From the NCBI RefSeq assembly GCF_000209655.1, contig NC_015458.1, positions 2,852,001 to 2,916,000 of the forward strand: a stretch of 64,000 bases of DNA, read 5' to 3'. The notes below the pieces were generated by a model. It had not been told where the DNA came from. It saw only the letters and a program-made list of their open reading frames with translations, and did no database searches. Of the stretch, positions 34,474 through 43,202 are shown in pieces (position 1 is the stretch's first letter; each line of letters starts with the position of its first letter). Source of the stretch: Pusillimonas sp. T7-7 (GTDB lineage Bacteria > Pseudomonadota > Gammaproteobacteria > Burkholderiales > Burkholderiaceae_B). Both the position numbers and the translations under genes were made by a program.

Positions 34474-35433
34474 ATGAAAACCATAACCAAACGTGCGCTT
34501 GGCCTGCTGTCTGCAGTCAGCCTTGTGGCACTGACTACGACCGCGTTCGCTCAAGAAAAGAAAACGATCGCCGTGTCGATTCCCGCTGCGACGCATGGCT
34601 GGACCGGAGGCGTCGTGTATCACGCAGAACAGGCCGCGAAAGAGATCAAAGCCGCATTTCCGAATATCGACGTGGTGGTGAAGACCTCGCCTTCCGCTAC
34701 GGCACAAGTTTCGGCGCTGGAAGATCTGGCGGCCAGCCGGAAGCTCGATGCGTTGGTCATTCTGCCTTTCACCTCGGAAGAGTTAACCGGCCCCGTCGAA
34801 CAAGTGAGGGCGAGCGGCACCTTTATTACGGTCGTCGATCGCGGCCTGACCGATCCGGCGATTCAAGATCTATATGTCGCGGGCGACAATATCGCCGTGG
34901 GGGCCAATACCGCGAAATGGCTGGCGGAAAAGCTGGACAACAAAGGAAAAATCGTCGTGCTGCGTGGCATCCCGACTGTCATTGACGACGAGCGGATCAA
35001 GGGTTTCACCGATGTAATAGGAAAGACCAACATCGAAATCCTTGATATCCAGTATGCCCACTGGAACCAGGACCAAGCCTTCAAACTGATGCAAGACTAT
35101 CTGGCCAAATATCCGCACATCGACGCAGTCTGGGCCAATGACGACGACATGCTGTTGGGCGTACTCGAAGCAATGAAACAATCTGGCCGAACGGATATCA
35201 AATATGCGCTTGGCGGAAACGGCATGAAAGACGTGATCGAACTGGTAAAGGCGAAAGATCCCATTACTCCCATCTCGACCCCTTATCCGCCGTCGATGAT
35301 CAAATCAGCCATTTACATGACGGCGGCGCAGTTCAACGGACAGGCGCCCATGCGTGGGAATTTCAAGCTGGATGCGCCGCTGATCACGCCCGAGAATGCC
35401 GATCAGTTCTACTTCCCCGACAGCCCATTCTGA
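34474..35433 (+). CDS. Sugar ABC importer periplasmic binding protein
   Basis: 319-residue type I periplasmic binding protein (RbsB-like). The start at ATG 34474 has a strong ribosome site (AGGAGAG) and a signal peptide ending at TTTAFAQEKK. Features include IAVSIPAATHGWTGGVVYHA near the N-terminus, LDALVILPFTSE and AVWANDDDMLLGVLEAMKQS. It delivers ligand to the permease encoded 70 bp upstream. The hinge-face residues do not allow me to name the ligand. Confidence 0.92.
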   Translation: MKTITKRALGLLSAVSLVALTTTAFAQEKKTIAVSIPAATHGWTGGVVYHAEQAAKEIKAAFPNIDVVVKTSPSATAQVSALEDLAASRKLDALVILPFTSEELTGPVEQVRASGTFITVVDRGLTDPAIQDLYVAGDNIAVGANTAKWLAEKLDNKGKIVVLRGIPTVIDDERIKGFTDVIGKTNIEILDIQYAHWNQDQAFKLMQDYLAKYPHIDAVWANDDDMLLGVLEAMKQSGRTDIKYALGGNGMKDVIELVKAKDPITPISTPYPPSMIKSAIYMTAAQFNGQAPMRGNFKLDAPLITPENADQFYFPDSPF

Positions 35434-35484
35434 TGCATCTGGCCGGGCCATGATCCCGGCCGCTATAACCCCATAGGAGACTAT

Positions 35485-36072
35485 ATGAACGGCAAAAAAA
35501 TCCTTATGCTTTGCGGTGAATTCACCGAAGAGTATGAGATCTTTGTTTTCCAGCAAGGAATGGAGGCGGTAGGCCATACCGTCCATGTCATCTGCCCCGA
35601 TAAGAAGGCAGGCGAGATGATCCAGACGTCGCTGCATGATTTCGAGGGGCACCAGACCTATATCGAACGGTTTGGACACTTGGCCGAGATCAACAAGACT
35701 TTTTCCGAGGTGAACCTGGACGAATATGACGCGGTGTACTGCGCAGGCGGACGCGGGCCGGAATATATCCGCACCGACAAGCGGATTCAGGCCATGGTGC
35801 GACACTTCCACGAGACGAAAAAGCCCATCTTCACCATATGCCACGGCGTCCAGATCCTTGTCGCTGTAGATGGCGTGGTGCGCGGCAAGAAAGTGGCCGC
35901 CCTGGGCGCTTGCGAGCCCGAGGTCATACTGGCGGGTGGCACCTATATCGACGTGAAGCCGCACGAGGCCTATGTTGATGGCACCATGGTGTCGGCCAAG
36001 GGCTGGACCGGCCTGGCCGCTTTCATGCGTGAATGCATGAAAGTGCTGGGCACGAAGATCACGCATTCCTGA
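35485..36072 (+). CDS. DJ-1/PfpI-family protein
   Basis: 195-residue single-domain protein of the class I glutamine amidotransferase-like/DJ-1 superfamily. The nucleophile elbow reads FTICHGVQILVAV with Cys119 and His120, preceded by YCAGGRGPEYI. Members act as glyoxalase III, isocyanide hydratase, protease-like or deglycase-like enzymes. It ends the GntR-ABC operon, 51 bp after the binding-protein gene, so it may detoxify or process an aldehyde or ketose from the imported compound. A strong terminator follows. Confidence 0.88.
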   Translation: MNGKKILMLCGEFTEEYEIFVFQQGMEAVGHTVHVICPDKKAGEMIQTSLHDFEGHQTYIERFGHLAEINKTFSEVNLDEYDAVYCAGGRGPEYIRTDKRIQAMVRHFHETKKPIFTICHGVQILVAVDGVVRGKKVAALGACEPEVILAGGTYIDVKPHEAYVDGTMVSAKGWTGLAAFMRECMKVLGTKITHS

Positions 36073-36104
36073 ATTCGGAAGTTCAGTGCTGACTTCCTAA
36101 TTAC

Positions 36105-36129
36105 AACCCGGCCTCTGGCCGGGTTTTTT
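36105..36129 (+). terminator. Rho-independent terminator after the ABC/PfpI operon
   Basis: AACCCGGCC and GGCCGGGTT form a perfect 9-bp stem around the loop TCT, followed by a T-run to 36129. It lies 32 bp after the PfpI stop codon and clearly ends the GntR-ABC-PfpI transcript. Confidence 0.9.
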
Positions 36130-36236
36130 GTCCGATCTGGCGTATAGGCGTAAGCGCCTTGGTACTTGCGTATATGGACAATCCCTCGATGATTTGTCGT
36201 ATTGACTGGGTGTTGCAGTACGGAACTACCTATCGC

Positions 36237-37124
36237 TCAAAGCGCCGGATTTTCTTCTCCCATAAGCTTGTCCTGCGTCCTTGTATCGAAGTCGCTGGCG
36301 TCGTGCCGCTCATGAAGCTGGCTCGACAGTGTGCCGCTCGTACGGTTGACCTTGCGACCCCGGGCGACGGCTGGCCGGGCGAAGACCTGATCGGCCCAGC
36401 GCACCACGTTCTTATAGTCTTGCACCGAAAGGAATTCGGCCGCTTCGTACTGCCAGCCCTTCACGAGGCCGCCGTACCAAGGCCAAATCGCCATATCCGC
36501 AATCGTGTAATCGGCACCAGCCACAAACTCGTTGTCGGATAATCGGCGGTCCAGCACGTCGAGCTGCCGCTTGACTTCCATAGCGTAGCGGTTGATCGGG
36601 TATTCCTGCTTGGTTGGTGCATAGGCATAAAAGTGCCCGAATCCGCCGCCCAGAAAGGGCGCCGACCCCATCTGCCAAAACAGCCACGAAAGCGTCTCGG
36701 CGCGTGCCAGTCTATCTGTCGGCAGGAAGGCGCCAAATTTTTCGGCAAGGTACATGAGGATAGCCCCAGATTCGAAGACTCGGGTTGGCGTTGGTTCGCT
36801 GCGATCTACCAGCGCCGGAATTTTGGAGTTAGGATTGACCTGGACGAAACCGGAGCTGAATTGATCGCCTTCGCTGATTCTAATCAGCCAGGCGTCATAC
36901 TCCGCCCCTGCATAGCCGAGCGCGAGCAGCTCTTCCAGCATAATGGTGACCTTCTGGCCGTTCGGCGTTCCAAGCGAATAGAGTTGCAATGGATGTTTGC
37001 CGACGGGCAGTTCCTTGTCGTGGGTGGCGCCTGCGATGGGCCGGTTGATATTCGCGAAGGTGCCGCCGCTCTCCTGGTCCCACGTCCAGACTTTTGGGGG
37101 TACATATTCGGTTGTGTCAGTCAT
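36237..37124 (-). CDS. yghU: YghU-like glutathione S-transferase
   Basis: 295-residue GST of the nu/YghU class, which reduces organic hydroperoxides and disulfides with bound glutathione. The N-terminal extension typical of this class precedes the thioredoxin-like domain, where LYSLGTPNGQKVTIMLEE carries the TPN motif (Thr53, Asn55) that replaces the usual catalytic Tyr or Cys. FLGGGFGHFYAYAPTKQEY is the conserved helical-domain stretch. It overlaps the dehalogenase gene by 4 bp, so the two form a small detoxification operon. Confidence 0.9.
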   Translation of the reverse strand: MTDTTEYVPPKVWTWDQESGGTFANINRPIAGATHDKELPVGKHPLQLYSLGTPNGQKVTIMLEELLALGYAGAEYDAWLIRISEGDQFSSGFVQVNPNSKIPALVDRSEPTPTRVFESGAILMYLAEKFGAFLPTDRLARAETLSWLFWQMGSAPFLGGGFGHFYAYAPTKQEYPINRYAMEVKRQLDVLDRRLSDNEFVAGADYTIADMAIWPWYGGLVKGWQYEAAEFLSVQDYKNVVRWADQVFARPAVARGRKVNRTSGTLSSQLHERHDASDFDTRTQDKLMGEENPAL

Positions 37125-37807
37125 TGCCAGTTCTCCGTGCTCACGATTCCAGGTACTTCATCCAACCCTCGAAGCACATATGATGGCGCCATGCCCAATT
37201 CGTCAAACGTATTGTCGCGACGGTTAACCCAGCAAACGTCAAATCCGAAATGGCGTGCTCCCGACGCATCCCATGCGTTCGACGAGACAAAGAGAATTCG
37301 GGGCGGCGGTAGGTCCAACGCTTGGCAAGCGAGCATATAGACGCGCGGATCGGGCTTGAATACTCGAACGGGCTCAACACTGAGCAGGTGAGAGAAATAT
37401 TCTTGCAAGCCAGAATTTTTCACAACACTGTCAATCGAGAAAGCCGACCCATTAGACAAGATGGCCAGCGGCAATCCCATGTCTTTCAATCGCTGCAATG
37501 CAGCGGGTACCTCTGGGTACGGCGACAGGTCCAGATAAGCATTGCACAACACAGTGCAAGTTGTCTCGTCGAGATCTAGCCTCAGGTGATTGCAGGTATA
37601 GACGAGCGCGTCATGGGTCGCTTGCTCGAACGAAATGTATTGCCCCATCAAGCTGCGCAGCCAGGTGTATTCGAGCTGCTTCTGCCGCCACATGGTGCTG
37701 ATATCAACACCTCGGCCGGGATACGCAGCATCACACTGTTGAACGACCGAATGGACGTCGTACAGCGTGCCGTAAAGATCAAAAACAATAGCCTGTGTAT
37801 CCGGCAT
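37121..37807 (-). CDS. Haloacid dehalogenase, type II (HAD superfamily)
   Basis: 228-residue HAD enzyme matching L-2-haloacid dehalogenases. The nucleophile Asp10 is in VFDLYGTLYD, the substrate Arg is in WLRSLMGQY, motif II Ser118-Asn119 in AILSNGS, and motif III Lys151 in RVFKPDPRVY. It would hydrolyse 2-haloalkanoates with inversion to 2-hydroxyacids. The downstream GST overlaps by 4 bp. The combination suggests handling of halogenated or other electrophilic compounds, possibly under the nearby TetR regulator. Confidence 0.88.
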   Translation of the reverse strand: MPDTQAIVFDLYGTLYDVHSVVQQCDAAYPGRGVDISTMWRQKQLEYTWLRSLMGQYISFEQATHDALVYTCNHLRLDLDETTCTVLCNAYLDLSPYPEVPAALQRLKDMGLPLAILSNGSAFSIDSVVKNSGLQEYFSHLLSVEPVRVFKPDPRVYMLACQALDLPPPRILFVSSNAWDASGARHFGFDVCWVNRRDNTFDELGMAPSYVLRGLDEVPGIVSTENWQ

Positions 37808-38153
37808 GGAACACTCCTTTTACATATTCAGAGAGCGAAATGGCCCTTTACCATTACCACCTCGGCAAGCCACGGCTTGAGCGATGTGAACCCGTCGTTC
37901 AGAACCAGGGGATCTGTGCGATTCTGAGCGATCATGGCGGTGCGTAGTGGCTCCGGTCGCCTCTCCAACAACACTAGCCCCGCGCATATGCGACAGCTGA
38001 CCTGGCATCGTCCTCTTGAAACCAGCGTTTGATATTCGGGTAAAGAGAAGTCATCGACTACGGATTTATGTTTTAAATCAATTGATCTAAAATAGTCAAG
38101 CAGTAGATCAACGTCTGTTATGCAACAGAACACCAAACTTGGATAATCGTTAT
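37808..38153. other. 346-bp divergent spacer, no gene recognised
   Basis: This stretch separates the dehalogenase and TetR genes. Open frames on the minus strand exist but read as non-protein-like and match no family I know. Its right half is AT-rich and contains an inverted repeat at 38114-38129, so it probably holds both divergent promoters. Confidence 0.5.
38114..38129. promoter_or_regulatory. Inverted repeat, candidate TetR operator
   Basis: TCTGTT-ATGC-AACAGA forms perfect 6-bp arms, 25 bp before the TetR start codon at 38154. Position and form fit autoregulation by the TetR protein. Symmetry is observed; binding is inferred. Confidence 0.45.
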
Positions 38154-38771
38154 ATGGGTAGACCAAGAGAATTCGACGAAACCGAAGTCCTCGTTGCGGC
38201 GATCGACTGCTTCTGGGAACGCGGGTACGAAGCGAGCTCGATCAGAGAGCTGGCCGACAAGATGGGTTTGACTGGCGCAAGCCTGTATAACGCTTTTGGT
38301 GACAAGCGAACCCTATACCGCAGGGCGCTCCATCATTACATCGAAACCACCTTCGCGGATCGCGTACAACGGCTCGAAGGCAAGCTGCCTCCGCTGCAAG
38401 CAATTAACGCCTTTTTCTCGGAAATCATTGAACGGTCCCTTGACGATAAGCGGCGAAGAGGATGCATGCTTGTGAACTCAGCCTTGGAAATTGCCCCTCA
38501 TGATCCAGAATTCCGAGAGATTGTCACTGAGGTTCTCGAGCATATCGAGGCTTTCTTTCACCGATGTGTCCAGGCCGGTCAGCTAGACGGAACAATAACA
38601 ACATCCCAATCCGCCGCAGACCTGGGACGGCTCCTATTTGGCGTTCATGTCGGACTGCGCGTTATTGCCAGAACACGACCCGAGCGAACATTGCTCGAAG
38701 GGATGGTTCGTCCTGCGCTGGCACTGCTCAATCCTCAAACGGCGCACAATATTCCGTCACGCAGGCAATAG
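38154..38771 (+). CDS. TetR-family transcriptional regulator
   Basis: 205-residue regulator starting at ATG with GRPREFDETEVLVAAIDCFW, the usual AcrR/TetR opening. The helix-turn-helix covers SSIRELADKMGLTGASLYNA, and the C-terminal domain has RRGCMLVNSALEIAPHD, common in regulators of electrophile-response genes. It is divergent from the dehalogenase/GST operon and most likely represses it. An upstream TTG at 38139 would add five residues and is less likely. Confidence 0.9.
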   Translation: MGRPREFDETEVLVAAIDCFWERGYEASSIRELADKMGLTGASLYNAFGDKRTLYRRALHHYIETTFADRVQRLEGKLPPLQAINAFFSEIIERSLDDKRRRGCMLVNSALEIAPHDPEFREIVTEVLEHIEAFFHRCVQAGQLDGTITTSQSAADLGRLLFGVHVGLRVIARTRPERTLLEGMVRPALALLNPQTAHNIPSRRQ

Positions 38772-38858
38772 TGCAACTTGAACACCCGAATGCGCATGGC
38801 CTCGAACCAATAGGTCGTCAGAACAAGCGGGCGCCCGCGGCACTCTAGCCGCGATCCA

Positions 38859-39275
38859 TCAACGTGCGGCGATACGTGTCGCCTCAATTACTGCGGCGAA
38901 AGCCTTGGCCTTGAAGCATTTGATCTTCAAAATTCCGGCGTCGGTTCGGATTTCAATGACGTCGGTAATCAAGCCTCGCTGAACCGCAACATTACTGATG
39001 TTCGCCAACGATATGCTGATCTCCAGATCTTCCGGGGCAGCATGCAGCGCTTGGTTCATGCTGTTCGGAGTAAAACTGAGCGTTGAGGTCGTCAGTATGG
39101 CCTTGCCCCCGACCCACAGTCCCCCCTGCTTGCGGCGACCGGCATCAACCTGACGAGAGATTGCCTTCGGCAAAAGGCTGGAACCTCCTTGATGGTCTTT
39201 GCCGGCCAGGTCTTCCGGCACGCTCGCATTAGCGAAAAATACGTTGGCGAGGCGGTTGTCAACGATGTCGGACAA
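38859..39275 (-). CDS. Hypothetical protein, PH/GRAM-like fold suspected
   Basis: 138-residue protein. The start was chosen as TTG at 39275 because a good ribosome site (AGGAG, 39282-39286) lies 6 bases before it; the longer frame to 39401 is rich in Arg and has no such site. The sequence has alternating strands (GGLWVGGKAILTTSTLSFTP, IEIRTDAGILKIKCF) that recall bacterial PH or GRAM domains, with no signal peptide. No function is assigned. It converges on the TetR gene. Confidence 0.55.
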   Translation of the reverse strand: MSDIVDNRLANVFFANASVPEDLAGKDHQGGSSLLPKAISRQVDAGRRKQGGLWVGGKAILTTSTLSFTPNSMNQALHAAPEDLEISISLANISNVAVQRGLITDVIEIRTDAGILKIKCFKAKAFAAVIEATRIAAR

Positions 39276-39418
39276 GGTGAACTCCTGTGGAAAATCAGGG
39301 CCATGATAGTTTGTTTTTCGGACGCAACGATGGCTCCGAGGCAACGCTGAGCGCCTTGCTCGGCGAATACTATCTTTACGGCGAACGTACGCTAAGGACA
39401 ATAGATCTCTATCAGTTT

Positions 39419-39474
39419 ATGAACTACCCCCCCAGAAGTTGGACGGCTATTTCAACTTTTTGGAATGCACTGTG
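39419..39474 (+). mobile_element. IS3-type terminal repeat remnant
   Basis: The sequence TGAACTACCCCCCCAGAAGT followed by TGGACGG has the form of an IS3-family terminal inverted repeat (TGA...CCCC...AAGTTGGAC). No transposase gene of that family is attached here, and after about 55 bp the sequence changes to a different repeat. A related TGAACTAC end occurs at 48171. Confidence 0.45.
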
Positions 39475-39600
39475 AAGAGCGAAAATAAAGTCCGTCCGGT
39501 TTCCCAGAGGGGAAGATATTATTGAAAAAGCGGAGCAAGGTCTGTCCACAGGCACCTCAGGCCCCGCTCCATTAATAGAATTGAACGAAAGTCTGTCCAA
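39475..39600 (-). repeat. Cluster of three GGACAGAC repeats
   Basis: On the minus strand, versions of GGACAGACTTT lie at 39475-39498 (followed by ATTTTCGCTCTT), 39532-39549 and 39583-39600. The first matches 50834-50857 on the plus strand at 21 of 24 bases. They point outward from the 39.6-50.8 kb segment and may be subterminal repeats of a mobile element. Confidence 0.6.
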
Positions 39601-39639
39601 GCAGTACTGCGTATCGCTGCCGTAAGCGCTTTCGGGCCC

Positions 39640-40005
39640 TCGATAAGATGGGATGCGCTTCGTCGAGAGGTTGGGCTCCTGCTTGGCTGCCCGTATCACA
39701 GCGAGATCGAGTCGCTGCGCGACATTGGATCGGGACATCGTCTGCCCGTCGCAGTTTGGTAGCAAGGCGGCGTCGCCCCGCAGAGTCGGGTTCAACCGCA
39801 GCCGGGTCCGGATCTCCATGGCGATGCGGTTCCACAGCGGAATGGATCGCAACTTGTGCCCCTTGCAGTGCGGATGCACGCAGGCGTCACCTTCTCGAAC
39901 CACATTTACCACGCGCACTGCGTACCTGTGTTCAGTCAGGTACTGTTCGAATGCATTAACGTACGGCCCAATTGGCTCGCTAGCGCGGCCAATTGATGTA
40001 GACAT
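39640..40005 (-). pseudogene. Tyrosine recombinase remnant
   Basis: A degraded site-specific recombinase. An N-terminal piece (YVNAFEQYLTEHRYAVRVV) runs into a C-terminal piece (HCKGHKLRSIPLWNR, LLPNCDGQTMSRSNVAQRLD), so the core-binding region between them is missing. It breaks off before the HxxRH and catalytic Tyr motifs. The style is that of the recombinases found in trios (RIT elements) in proteobacteria. It probably belongs with the adjacent GGACAGAC repeats. Confidence 0.65.
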
Positions 40006-40201
40006 GCGAATGGCTAAGAATGTCCATGGTGGTCTCCAGAAGTAAAGCCACCAGTGCACTTCCCAACAGAAACTATGTCCAGATCATCATCGAGCAACCT
40101 CGACCTGCGCGCGCCAATCCTACCGAAACTTACGACCACCCGTCCATAGTTGCGAGGACTCGTGCGATGCAACGGTGAGACCTTCAGTTCGCGCCTTACG
40201 C

Positions 40202-41512
40202 CTACACCGCACTACCCGCAATACTCCTTGGCAACCAGAGCACAAGATCAGGCGCGGCAACCAGCAAGAACACGAACAGAATCATGATCAGCAGATATGG
40301 TGCTGAATACCAGGCGACCCGGCCGATACTGAGATCACTTAGCCCTTGAAGCATGAACAGATTGAATCCAACGGGCGGAGTGATCTGCGCCATCTCTATG
40401 ACAATCACGAGAAAAACACCAAACCAGATTGGATCGAACCCGGCTGCCGTAACGATCGGAAGAACAATCGGCAAGGTCAACACCATCATGGAGAAACCGT
40501 CGAGAAATGCGCCAAGGACGATATAAAGAGCGATGAGAACTGCAATCAGCTCAATCGGGGACAGGCTCAATGCTGTCACCCACCCGCTGATTGCCTTCGT
40601 AATCCCCAGGAACGCAGTAGCGTGCGACAGAATAGAAGCACCGAGCAGAATCAGCGCGATCATGGCGCATGTTTGAATCGAACCCATTGCAATATCACGC
40701 ATCGATTGCCGTGTAAGGCCTTTCTGGAAATAGGCAATCAACAGCGCGCCGAGCACACCCACTGCCGCACTTTCAGAAGGAGTGGCAATACCTGCATACA
40801 TCGAGCCGAGAATAGCCACAATTAGCAGCATCACCGGGCCGAGGTCTTTCAGGGCTTTGAACCGTGTTCTCCAGGCTATCCTTGCAGTGGGGTCATCTTT
40901 AGGCACGAGCTCAGGATTGATATGTGAATGGATCATCACCCAACCCATAAAGCACCCTGCTAGAAGCAGCCCTGGCACAACGCCGGCCATGAAAAGCTTC
41001 AACACAGACACATCGCCAAGCACGCCGTAAATGATCATGATGTTGGAAGGGGGAATCAAGAACCCCAGCGTTCCAGCACCTGCGAGACTCCCGAGCGAAA
41101 TCGACTTTCCATAACCTCGTTTGTCTAGCTCTGCAAGAGAAATTCGCCCGACCACCTGTGTGGTCGCGGCTGATGAACCCGAAATAGCTGCAAAAATAGT
41201 TGAACCAATGACATTGACATGCAGTAGACGGCCAGGAAGTAATGATGCCCATGGCGCAAGCCCGTTGAACAGCGATTGTGACAAGCGGGTCCGAAAAAGA
41301 ACTTCTCCCATCACAATAAACATGGGCAACGCCAGCAGTTCCTGGGTAGTCAAGATATTCCAGGTATATTGGGCCAACAGTTTTCCGATCGGGATGTCCC
41401 TGAACAGCATAAGCATGGCACTGCCGGTCGCCGCAAGACCGATGCCAATCCAGACGCTACTGCCCAGAAGCAACAAAAGAATGGCTAGCAGGGAAGAAAT
41501 AATGACAGTCAT
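40202..41512 (-). CDS. TRAP transporter large permease (DctM type)
   Basis: 436-residue inner-membrane protein, the channel subunit of the second TRAP system. DctM blocks are AISGSSAATTQVVGRISLAE, GAGTLGFLIPPSNIMIIYG and EMAQITPPVGFNLFMLQGL. It is the last gene of the cluster hyuA-hyuB-dctP-dctQ-dctM, with 10 bp to the small permease gene. It lies about 200 bp from recombinase remnants, at the left end of the accessory segment. Confidence 0.94.
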   Translation of the reverse strand: MTVIISSLLAILLLLLGSSVWIGIGLAATGSAMLMLFRDIPIGKLLAQYTWNILTTQELLALPMFIVMGEVLFRTRLSQSLFNGLAPWASLLPGRLLHVNVIGSTIFAAISGSSAATTQVVGRISLAELDKRGYGKSISLGSLAGAGTLGFLIPPSNIMIIYGVLGDVSVLKLFMAGVVPGLLLAGCFMGWVMIHSHINPELVPKDDPTARIAWRTRFKALKDLGPVMLLIVAILGSMYAGIATPSESAAVGVLGALLIAYFQKGLTRQSMRDIAMGSIQTCAMIALILLGASILSHATAFLGITKAISGWVTALSLSPIELIAVLIALYIVLGAFLDGFSMMVLTLPIVLPIVTAAGFDPIWFGVFLVIVIEMAQITPPVGFNLFMLQGLSDLSIGRVAWYSAPYLLIMILFVFLLVAAPDLVLWLPRSIAGSAV

Positions 41513-41522
41513 AATTGAGGCC

Positions 41523-42113
41523 TTACTCTCTCGGCGCGCCGGGTTTCAAGCGTGAGTCTTCCAAGGGCAATCCCAACACAGCCTGGATCAGCCGAGCGAG
41601 CAGTTGCAAAGCGAGCAGCAGAATTCCTAGCGTAACCGCCAGTTTCGGAATCCAAAGAGGTGTCCCGCTTCCCGCAGAGACCTGACCAGAAGCAAAAGAC
41701 GACCAGGTAAATATACTCATCGCAACCGTCATGAAAGACACTGACAGCAATCCCACAAGCGACACGCCGATTTCCAAGACTTTCCTAGATTTTGCCGATA
41801 CATTGGTGAGTAGTAAGTTCACCCGTATATGGCCGCCCGTACGCAATGTCACCGCAGCGCCGAAAGTGAAGCAGGTGGCCATTAGGTACGAGCAGTACTC
41901 CCACGTATAAGGCAGGCCACCTGGCAAACCTGGGAAAACATTCGACAGCATTCTTACTGTCAATTCAGCGAGCATCAGAGCAATCAGAAGCATCAAACAT
42001 GCCGCACCGACCCATCCATCCAGCATCGACAAGCGCTCGATCCCATCCAGTAGGCGTTTGACCGCCTGCTGGTGCCTTACGCTCGGCTGCCGAAAAGTAA
42101 GGTCACCGATCAT
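41523..42113 (-). CDS. TRAP transporter small permease (DctQ type)
   Basis: 196-residue membrane protein with four predicted helices (for example AACLMLLIALMLAELTVRML and LAVTLGILLLALQLLARLIQ). The central GAAVTLRTGGHIRVNLLL is typical of DctQ subunits. It overlaps the receptor gene by 4 bp, confirming co-transcription with dctP and dctM. Confidence 0.9.
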   Translation of the reverse strand: MIGDLTFRQPSVRHQQAVKRLLDGIERLSMLDGWVGAACLMLLIALMLAELTVRMLSNVFPGLPGGLPYTWEYCSYLMATCFTFGAAVTLRTGGHIRVNLLLTNVSAKSRKVLEIGVSLVGLLSVSFMTVAMSIFTWSSFASGQVSAGSGTPLWIPKLAVTLGILLLALQLLARLIQAVLGLPLEDSRLKPGAPRE

Positions 42114-43111
42114 CGTTTTACTTCCGTCTGGTAGGCATTGATCGCCGTCGCGGATGATGGAACGCGCTTCATGAATGCTTCCAGCTGACCAGATGTGCGG
42201 TCTCGCATCTCTTGCCTCATGGTCGGTGAGATAGGCAGAATTTCCATACCCATGCTTTTAAGCTTCGCTAGGCCATCGACGTCAGCCTGGGCTGCCCGTT
42301 CCCAAAACACCGGTTGCAACCTCTGCGCCACGTCTGCCATCGTTTTTTGCTGGGCGGGCGACAACTTGTTCCAGGTGTCCAGATTGATGTTGATCATCTG
42401 CGACATCCATGTGTGATTCGTTGGATATATATACTTCACGAACTCCCACAGATGGCCGTCTACGGCGGACGCTGTCGATGTCGTCACCCCCGAGATTGTT
42501 CCAGATGCCAGTGCAGGAATTGTTTCGACCCAGGGGATCAAGACCGGCGATATACCAATGGCAGTGCACATGTCCTGCACATTTCTATCCGACACGCGAA
42601 CTTTACTATTCTTCAAGCCCTCCAGAGAATCGGCCTTAATTTTGGAGAATATGTATTGCGCCGGCCACGGCACGATATAAAGAATCTTCTGATTGTGTTT
42701 CGCAGCTGCCTCGTCCAGCAGCGGGCGTAAATGGCGATGCAAAGTCTTGAGTTCATCAATGTCATTCACTAGAAACGATATCGTTTCGGCCGCCAGAACA
42801 GGTTCATTTCCGGCCTGCTGCGAGATATGAATATCTGCCATTCCGACCAGACCGTCCGCTACCGCCTGCAGATGATCGGGGCCCTTGAATCCAAGCGAGC
42901 CGCCAGAGTGCACTTGAATCTGGACTTCACCGCCGGTCGCCTTCGCAACTTCCTCGGAATACATTTGGGCATTATGGGTATGGAAGTTTCCGTCCGGCAG
43001 CACGGTCGACAGATCGATATGTGTAGACGAAGCCGCCCGCGCGAGCGGCCCCAGAACCATTGATACAACGATAGACAACGTAATCGTGGAGAATTGACGC
43101 CTTGTGATCAT
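42110..43111 (-). CDS. TRAP transporter solute-binding protein (DctP type)
   Basis: 333-residue periplasmic receptor with a signal peptide ending near LGPLARAASSTHIDL. Typical DctP segments are VQIQVHSGGSLGFKGPDHLQ, LKNSKVRVSDRNVQDMCTAI (ligand Arg in KVRV) and ALASGTISGVTTSTASAVDG. It is followed by its two membrane partners. Adjacency to hydantoinase/oxoprolinase genes suggests the ligand is a cyclic amide, a hydantoin or a related carboxylate, which is an inference. Confidence 0.92.
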   Translation of the reverse strand: MITRRQFSTITLSIVVSMVLGPLARAASSTHIDLSTVLPDGNFHTHNAQMYSEEVAKATGGEVQIQVHSGGSLGFKGPDHLQAVADGLVGMADIHISQQAGNEPVLAAETISFLVNDIDELKTLHRHLRPLLDEAAAKHNQKILYIVPWPAQYIFSKIKADSLEGLKNSKVRVSDRNVQDMCTAIGISPVLIPWVETIPALASGTISGVTTSTASAVDGHLWEFVKYIYPTNHTWMSQMININLDTWNKLSPAQQKTMADVAQRLQPVFWERAAQADVDGLAKLKSMGMEILPISPTMRQEMRDRTSGQLEAFMKRVPSSATAINAYQTEVKR

Positions 43112-43202
43112 GATGGACCTCTCTATTCATAGTGTTAACGAGCTTGGAACCGCGTTAGCGTGCCGACGGCGATTTTAGGTAACTACTGACAACGTTTAGA
43201 CC

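Noticed and set aside
37828..38166. 112-codon minus-strand frame in the dehalogenase/TetR spacer
   Set aside because: No ribosome site, no recognisable domain, and it crosses the likely TetR operator and start codon.
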